Of a stretch of DNA of 64,000 nucleotides, positions 58,866-64,000 are shown in pieces. Position numbers and translations under genes: made by a program. Source of the stretch: Berberis thunbergii (taxonomy: Eukaryota > Streptophyta > Magnoliopsida > Ranunculales > Berberidaceae). Location of the stretch: NCBI GenBank assembly GCA_003290165.1, contig QNQO01002086.1:1-64000 (forward strand), in the 5' to 3' direction. The notes beneath the pieces are model-generated. The model did not search any database. It was not told the DNA's origin and saw only the letters and a program-made list of their open reading frames with translations. Every line of letters begins with the position of its first letter. Within the stretch, counting starts at the first letter, position 1.

Positions 58866-60085
58866 TACTCCACACCACCATTGAGGTTTTTTTTTTCACA
58901 CCACCCAAAAAATTGATTCAATTGACACTGATTCTCAAGCTCATCAAAACATGAAAATTGTAGTACTATGAGTTATCTAATAAACACAGCTTGAATCACT
59001 TGATAATGTTTTGAAATGAGCAAGTTATTTTCATTTTACTAAAATCGCGCAAATCTGTTTGGCAATGAAAATGAGATAGTTCCCTGATTTTTGGCTAACT
59101 TATATGCTCGATTGAGACCCATTCTCAACATTATTAACACACAAATATTGTAGTACTCTGAGTTACTTAATAAACACAATTTGAATAACTTGAAAATGTT
59201 TTGAAATGAGCAAGTTATGGTCATTTTACTAAAGTCGCGCAAATCTGTCTCGCAATGAAAACGGGATAGTGTCCCTGACGTTTGGCCAACTTATGTGCTC
59301 AATCGAGACCGATTCTCATGTTGTTCAAAACAAAAAAAATTGTAGTACTCTGAGTTATCTAATAAACATAACTTGAATCACTTGAAAATATTTTGAAATT
59401 AGCAAGTTATGGTCATTTAACTAAAATCGCGCAAATTTGTCTCACAATGAAGATGAGATAGTGTCTTTGTCGTTCGGCCAACTTATATGCTCGATCAAGA
59501 CCGATTCTCAAGTTGATCAAATACAAAAGTTGTAGTACTCTGAGTTATCTAGTAAACACAACTTGAATCACTTAAAAATATTTTGAAATGAGCAAGTTAT
59601 GATCATTTTACTAAAGTCGCGCAAATCTGTCCAAAAAAATTTGTTGTTCGCCCAGAACAATGCGAGTTTTTGCAAAAACCTCGCATTGTTTTAGGCTAGA
59701 TTTTTTTATAAATATCTTCTGGAGCAATGCGAGGTTTTTGGGAAATTTATTTTTCAGAAATTGTTTGAGGAGGTTGTGATTTGGGGTTCGATTTTTAAGG
59801 GTTTCAATTTTGAGGGAGAGAGAAGAGATTTTCGAGGAAAAGGGAAGAGATTGGTTTTGATTTTGCAAGAGATTCGAGGGAGGGAGAAGATTTGAATGGG
59901 AGAGGGGAGGGGAGACCTGAGTTTCGATTTGAATGGGGAGGGGGAAAATTAATGTTGGTTTTTGGTTTATATAGGTAGTGTGGAAAAGTATGGTGGTGTG
60001 GAAAAAAAAGTAGGTAGTATAGGAGAGTAAAATAATGTAAAAAAACAATTATGATGGTGTGAAAAAGCACTTATGATGGTGTGAA
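58866..60085. mobile_element. Possible non-autonomous element bounded by CACACCA tracts
   Basis: The left part has CTCCACACCACCATTG and TTTCACACCACCC (58868-58912). The right part has the inverse GGTGGTGTGGAAAA and GATGGTGTGAA repeated three times (59990-60083). Between them are a ~190-bp tandem array and a GA-rich block. No clear target duplication is found, so the boundaries are guesses. Confidence 0.4.
58911..59640. repeat. About 190-bp tandem array
   Basis: AAA(A/G)TCGCGCAAAT(C/T)TGT recurs at 59041, 59231, 59423 and 59613 (spacings 190, 192, 190). Each unit also has GACCGATTCTCAA, TTGTAGTACT(C)TGAGTTA(T/C)(C/T)TAATAAACA and TTTTGAAATGAGCAAGTTATG. There are three full units and a partial one at the left. 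It is unrelated to the 178-bp array. Confidence 0.93.
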
Positions 60086-61290
60086 GTATTTGTTGGCAAT
60101 CAAATATGGTATGGTGAACAATACACTACTAGTTGGTTTCACATTGCAAGAACCGCAAAAAACTACGTAATGTAATTTTCAACAATACGGACGTCAAAAG
60201 AAGAGCAATGCAGTAGTTGTTGGATTCACATTTATTATTGTTTCAATTGTATTTAATTTACCATTTACTGGTTCTAGTTTACAGATAGACAAATATCTCC
60301 AAAATCATAAATATGCCTACACACATATCAAGTACTCTCTTATATAGTCCTTATAGTGAAATTAAGTCTTCTACTGCTAGCTTTACAAGGAAAAATTAAG
60401 AGTAATATTTTTTAATCACCAAAGAAGAATGTGGTCAATGATTTGTAAGAAAAAAAAAATTTATTGGTTGGATTGTGAATGGTATTTTGAAAGAAAAAAA
60501 AAAGGGTTTCCATGCTTAATCTTGCTAACACAACATGATTTTGGGGAAAGATGATAAGGAACGAGGGTTTAATTGGAGAAACCCAAAGCTCCTCTGCTCG
60601 CATATCAATATGTATGAAGATTTGCAGCACCCCTGCCAGGTGGACATGAACTGGGTATGGCATTTACTCATCACCAACATCCGATGATCACATACTATTC
60701 ATCCTCTTTGATATTGTAATTTTATCAGTAGAGAACTCAATTATTAGACACATAAACTAGCCACTATGGTAGGGCATCGGTATTGTAATCAATATTCTTA
60801 ATTTTATATGCAATATGCTTTTATTAAAAAAAAAAAAAAATAGTGACTATTGAGATGCTCCTACCGTGTTACTTTTGCACTTCCGAATTCTTCTAAGTTG
60901 AGTTTAGGATATACTATGCCATTTCATAAAACCTCCATTAAAACCACAAGTGCATTATTTTCATGTCCATAGAAGAAATAATTTATCTAAAATTATAAGT
61001 TCAACAAGGGACTCACACTCACTAATCTTTGCTACTGCTATCACTGTTCATCTTACTTGACCTCATTCCCTACTACAATTCACATATTTGACTGGAGAAA
61101 CTAGGCGTGAATAACAAGTTTTACCAATTAGAAGAAAAAATTGATCCATTGGTGGGTGATCAAACTATGATCAGACTCCTTAAGCTAGCCCTTAAATCAC
61201 ATGTATGTATGTCTAATACAAGCATGCATTTAATTGGAACAGTTGGTAGATAAAACCCCATTTACTCCATCACCCTTTTCTTTCACCATA
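60086..61290. other. Intergenic region upstream of CYP77B
   Basis: AT-rich sequence with an A15 run (about 60826-60840) and no convincing gene. The last few hundred bases probably include the P450 promoter. I cannot support individual transcription-factor sites. Confidence 0.55.
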
Positions 61291-61292
61291 AA

Positions 61293-61302
61293 TATATATA
61301 TA
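61293..61302 (+). promoter_or_regulatory. TATA box of CYP77B
   Basis: TATATATATA followed by GG lies about 55-60 bases upstream of the ATG at 61356. This places a transcription start near 61325 and gives a short leader containing CACTTCACTTACACC. Confidence 0.65.
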
Positions 61303-61355
61303 GGTAATGCAACTTCACTTACACCACTTTACTTCCAACTTCACCTGCTAAACAA

Positions 61356-62891
61356 ATGGAACTCATAGACCTTCTCCTCCTCATCTTCACACCACTTCTC
61401 CTCCTCCTCTGGTGGCGATACTGGTCCGTCACTGGCGGTGGTCCTAAGAACCTCCCACCAGGGCCACCAGGGTGGCCACTAGTTGGAAATTTAGCCCAAG
61501 TCATTCTCCAAAACCGTCCCTTCATGTACATTGTACGCGATTTACGTACCAAATATGGCCCAATCTTCACCATGCAAATGGGTCAACGCACACTCATCAT
61601 CATCACCAGTGCAGACCTCATCCATGAAGCCCTGATCCAAAAAGGTCCCTTGTTTGCTAGTCGACCTGCCGATTCACCAACTCGTCTCCTATTCAGTGTT
61701 GGCAAATGCACTATCAACTCAGCTGAGTATGGTCCTCTTTGGCGCACATTACGCCGGAACTTCGTAACTGAGATCATAAACCCTGCTAGGATCCGACAGT
61801 GTAGTTGGATCCGTGAGTGGGCAATCCAAAACCACATGGCTAGACTTAAAATCGAGTCAGTGGAGAGTGGTTCAGTTGAAGTAATGAGTAACTGTAGACT
61901 CACTATATGCAGTATTCTGGTCTGCATTTGTTTTGGTGCCAAAGTGTCCGATTCACTAGTTAAAGATATCGAAGCGGTTCTAAAAGATGTCATGATGATT
62001 AGTACTATGAAACTACCGGATTTTCTTCCCATCTTTACGCCATTGTTTGGAAAACAGCTAAAGGAAGCCAAGTTACTGAGGCAAAGACAGATGAAGTGTT
62101 TGGTTCCTCTGATAAGGAGTCGAAGAGCATTCGTTGAAGGTGGAGGAGTAGATAGCAGCAGGAAAGGAGGTTTTGAAATGGTGAGTCCAGTTGGTGCAGC
62201 ATACGTCGACTCATTGTTTGGGCTCAAGCCCTTGGGCAGAGGCAAATTGGGAGAGGAAGAGTTGGTTGCATTGTGTTCTGAAGTCATGAATGCAGGAACT
62301 GATACTAGTGCCACTACACTAGAATGGGCATTACTTCACTTGGTGTTAGACCAAAAGATACAATCCAAGTTATATGAAGAGATTGTTGCATGTGTAGGAA
62401 AGAAGGGGAACATAAATGAAGAACAAGTAGAGAAAATGAGTTATTTGGGTGCAGTGGTGAAGGAGACATTTCGGAGACACCCACCAAGTCACTTTGTATT
62501 ATCACATGCAGCAACCAAGGAGAGTGACTTAGGAGGGTATACAATCCCAGCCGATGCAAACGTTGAATTTTACACGGCATGGGTAAATGAAGACCCGAGC
62601 GTGTGGAAGGATCCAAGTGAGTTCAGGCCAGAGAGGTTCTTGGAGGGTGATGGGGTGGATGTGGATGTTACAGGGTCTAGGGGTGTGAAGATGGTACCAT
62701 TTGGAGCTGGTAGGAGGATTTGCCCTGCAATGACCCTTGGCACATTGCACGTTTACTTGATGTTGGCTAGGATGGTTCAAGCCTTCAAGTGGGTGCCTGT
62801 GCCTGGTTCACCACCTGATCCTACTGAGACTTTTGCCTTCACTGTTGTCATGAAGAACTCTCTCAGGGCACTCATCTTGCCTAGGTCATGA
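61356..62891 (+). CDS. CYP77B1: Cytochrome P450, CYP77B family (CYP77B1-like)
   Basis: An intact, intronless 511-residue frame of normal length for the family. Residues 1-25 form a leucine-rich membrane anchor (MELIDLLLLIFTPLLLLLWW), followed by the proline hinge PPGPPGWPLVGN. The I-helix oxygen-binding motif is AGTDTS (about residue 313), the K-helix is E-TF-R (ETFRR), then FRPERF, and the heme-binding loop is PFGAGRRICPA with Cys as iron ligand. Ala replaces the common Gly after CP, which I recall as normal for CYP77B. Blocks such as MQMGQRTLIIIT, INSAEYGPLWRTLRRNFVTE and SPPDPTET-AFTVVMKNSL support CYP77B over CYP77A. CYP77 enzymes sit in the ER and oxidise fatty acids in mid-chain; Arabidopsis CYP77B1 is reported to epoxidise unsaturated fatty acids. 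The Met at 61356 directly begins the anchor, and no in-frame upstream Met follows the TATA box. Confidence 0.92.
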   Translation: MELIDLLLLIFTPLLLLLWWRYWSVTGGGPKNLPPGPPGWPLVGNLAQVILQNRPFMYIVRDLRTKYGPIFTMQMGQRTLIIITSADLIHEALIQKGPLFASRPADSPTRLLFSVGKCTINSAEYGPLWRTLRRNFVTEIINPARIRQCSWIREWAIQNHMARLKIESVESGSVEVMSNCRLTICSILVCICFGAKVSDSLVKDIEAVLKDVMMISTMKLPDFLPIFTPLFGKQLKEAKLLRQRQMKCLVPLIRSRRAFVEGGGVDSSRKGGFEMVSPVGAAYVDSLFGLKPLGRGKLGEEELVALCSEVMNAGTDTSATTLEWALLHLVLDQKIQSKLYEEIVACVGKKGNINEEQVEKMSYLGAVVKETFRRHPPSHFVLSHAATKESDLGGYTIPADANVEFYTAWVNEDPSVWKDPSEFRPERFLEGDGVDVDVTGSRGVKMVPFGAGRRICPAMTLGTLHVYLMLARMVQAFKWVPVPGSPPDPTETFAFTVVMKNSLRALILPRS

Positions 62892-64000
62892 GGGGTACCC
62901 TTGGTAATTTCGTATCACTCTCCTCTTCTTCTATCTCTTATATTATAGTTTTGAAGGAATTGTACTTTTCGTTTGTTATTACTTTCTGTACGTGCAGTCT
63001 GAATGTCTAGCTATATATCTGGTGCTATAGGTTGGGAACTTAAATGCTATATATTGTGTACTAGGGTTTAAGGGTAAGAATTAATGCAAGAAAGACGGTA
63101 GATGGGGTGGGGAGTCTTTGATGTCCTAAATTACCAAATGGTCTGAACTGTGGTTTGACTATTTATTATTTGTGTTCAATGTTCAGTGCTCAGTTTATGT
63201 TTATAAGTAGAAGTTGTGTTTTTGTTACTTTGCTCACTCAAACACCTACTCAGCATGGTCCTTAATTGTGCCTGGAGAGGGTGTCCAACACGTGAATGTC
63301 AAATTTACTCTTCGCTTTGGATTTCAAGAAAAGATGGAGAGAGAAGTAGAGTTGGCACTCAACATGGTGGACACCCTCCCCATGCTCTAATCAGTCTTCT
63401 TTCACACCCCCCTCAAACACACCAAAATGGATATTGGATTAGCTGGTCTTGTGACCAACATCCCACTTCAAAGCACAGAACATTATTCACTTAGCCAATA
63501 TAGTCAGAAGCACTTGGAGCAAACCTAGAGCATTAAGGACTTCAACTACCACATGAAGTTACCCCATCCAATTTTTGAATGATACTGGATAGTTTGTGTA
63601 TGTATGATGTTTTTGAACCAAAGTTGGAACAGGCAAATTAATAATCACAATATATGGAAAATGTAATAAAAGAGAAAAACAGGATTTCCAATGGGATAAA
63701 CAAAGGCTTTAACATTTCCATCATCATGAAGTTCAGCATCACTAAAAAAGACTTTTAAGCGACCACATTCTTGTTCCCCTTTGTTTTCTAATGTTTAACA
63801 TTTAAAACACTAATTCTTAGTACTTTATCTATTGGCTATATTAGCCAAAAACTCTTTACCACGTACTCGTGCGCAAGTTTGTAATATGGATTTTGTAGGT
63901 AAGTTTCGCTTAATATTTCTTAACAAAACTGAATACATAAATAAATAGAACTAAATTCTTCATCGATAGTTCAACATTGACAAAGTCAATTCACTCTTGC
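62892..64000. other. Downstream region of CYP77B, one small inverted repeat
   Basis: The 3' UTR probably lies within the first 250 bases. GAGAGGGTGTCCAACACG (63275) and the inverted GGTGGACACCCTCCCC (to 63382) form a foldback of about 110 bases that could be a small MITE. The 92-residue frame at 63216-63494 spans it and is probably chance. Nothing else is recognised to the window end. Confidence 0.5.

Noticed and set aside
61583..62314. 243-residue minus-strand frame
   Set aside because: Antisense shadow of the CYP77B coding sequence, with no independent features.
63216..63494. 92-residue open frame downstream of the P450
   Set aside because: It spans a small inverted repeat and shows no domain, conserved start context or splice structure.

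Overview
The window looks like a piece of a eudicot plant nuclear genome. It is AT-rich, intron-bearing and dominated by nested transposable elements. Every recognisable coding fragment has its closest known relatives in plants (FAR1/MULE transposase, CYP77, MLO, PICKLE, Tat-lineage Ty3/gypsy). I cannot name the species. Only one gene appears intact: an intronless cytochrome P450 of the CYP77B type at 61356-62891 (+). Nearly everything else is transposon sequence or host-gene fragments carried inside transposons.

Layout. 1-564: the end of a CACTA element that begins outside the window. 1291-9772: a Mutator-like element (MULE) with a broken FAR1-like transposase and fragments of a Ca2+-ATPase, a GH3 beta-xylosidase and an RNase H1-type N-terminal domain. 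10617-11595: a small hAT-like element. 12004-26727: a decayed Ty1/copia element with a perfect 5-bp target duplication (TAAAC). Its 5' LTR holds a 200-bp hairpin MITE, and its interior holds a triplicated 1.1-kb unit whose middle copy was hit by a 5.6-kb CACTA element (15137-20781) carrying pieces of at least four host genes. 27153-58718: a pol-deleted Ty3/gypsy Tat-like element on the minus strand with a perfect 5-bp duplication (ACATC). It has been invaded by a second Tat-like element (about 27874-38815), a SINE (42865-42980), a 10.35-kb CACTA element (44657-55010) and a hAT-like element (55625-57288). 58911-59640: a ~190-bp tandem array. 60100-61355: intergenic and promoter sequence. 61356-62891: CYP77B. 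62892-64000: downstream sequence.

How the parts relate. The target duplications give a relative history. The outer Tat element came first; the inner Tat element, CACTA, hAT and SINE landed in it afterwards; an unclassified 1.7-kb insertion then landed in an LTR of the inner element; and a local tandem duplication later copied the hAT end together with the leader/LTR junction. Both Tat elements have an extra open reading frame antisense to gag-pol between pol and the 3' LTR, and the inner one also has a tandem array with an exact 178-bp period. The most striking signal is gene-fragment capture by three transposon superfamilies. In the 10.35-kb CACTA, exons of MLO, inositol polyphosphate 5-phosphatase, kinesin-7, PICKLE/CHD3, UTP4 and a receptor kinase lie in series, all on the plus strand and many with splice sites still visible.

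Limits. Family assignments come from reading translated sequence by eye, without searches. Boundaries without a target duplication are approximate.
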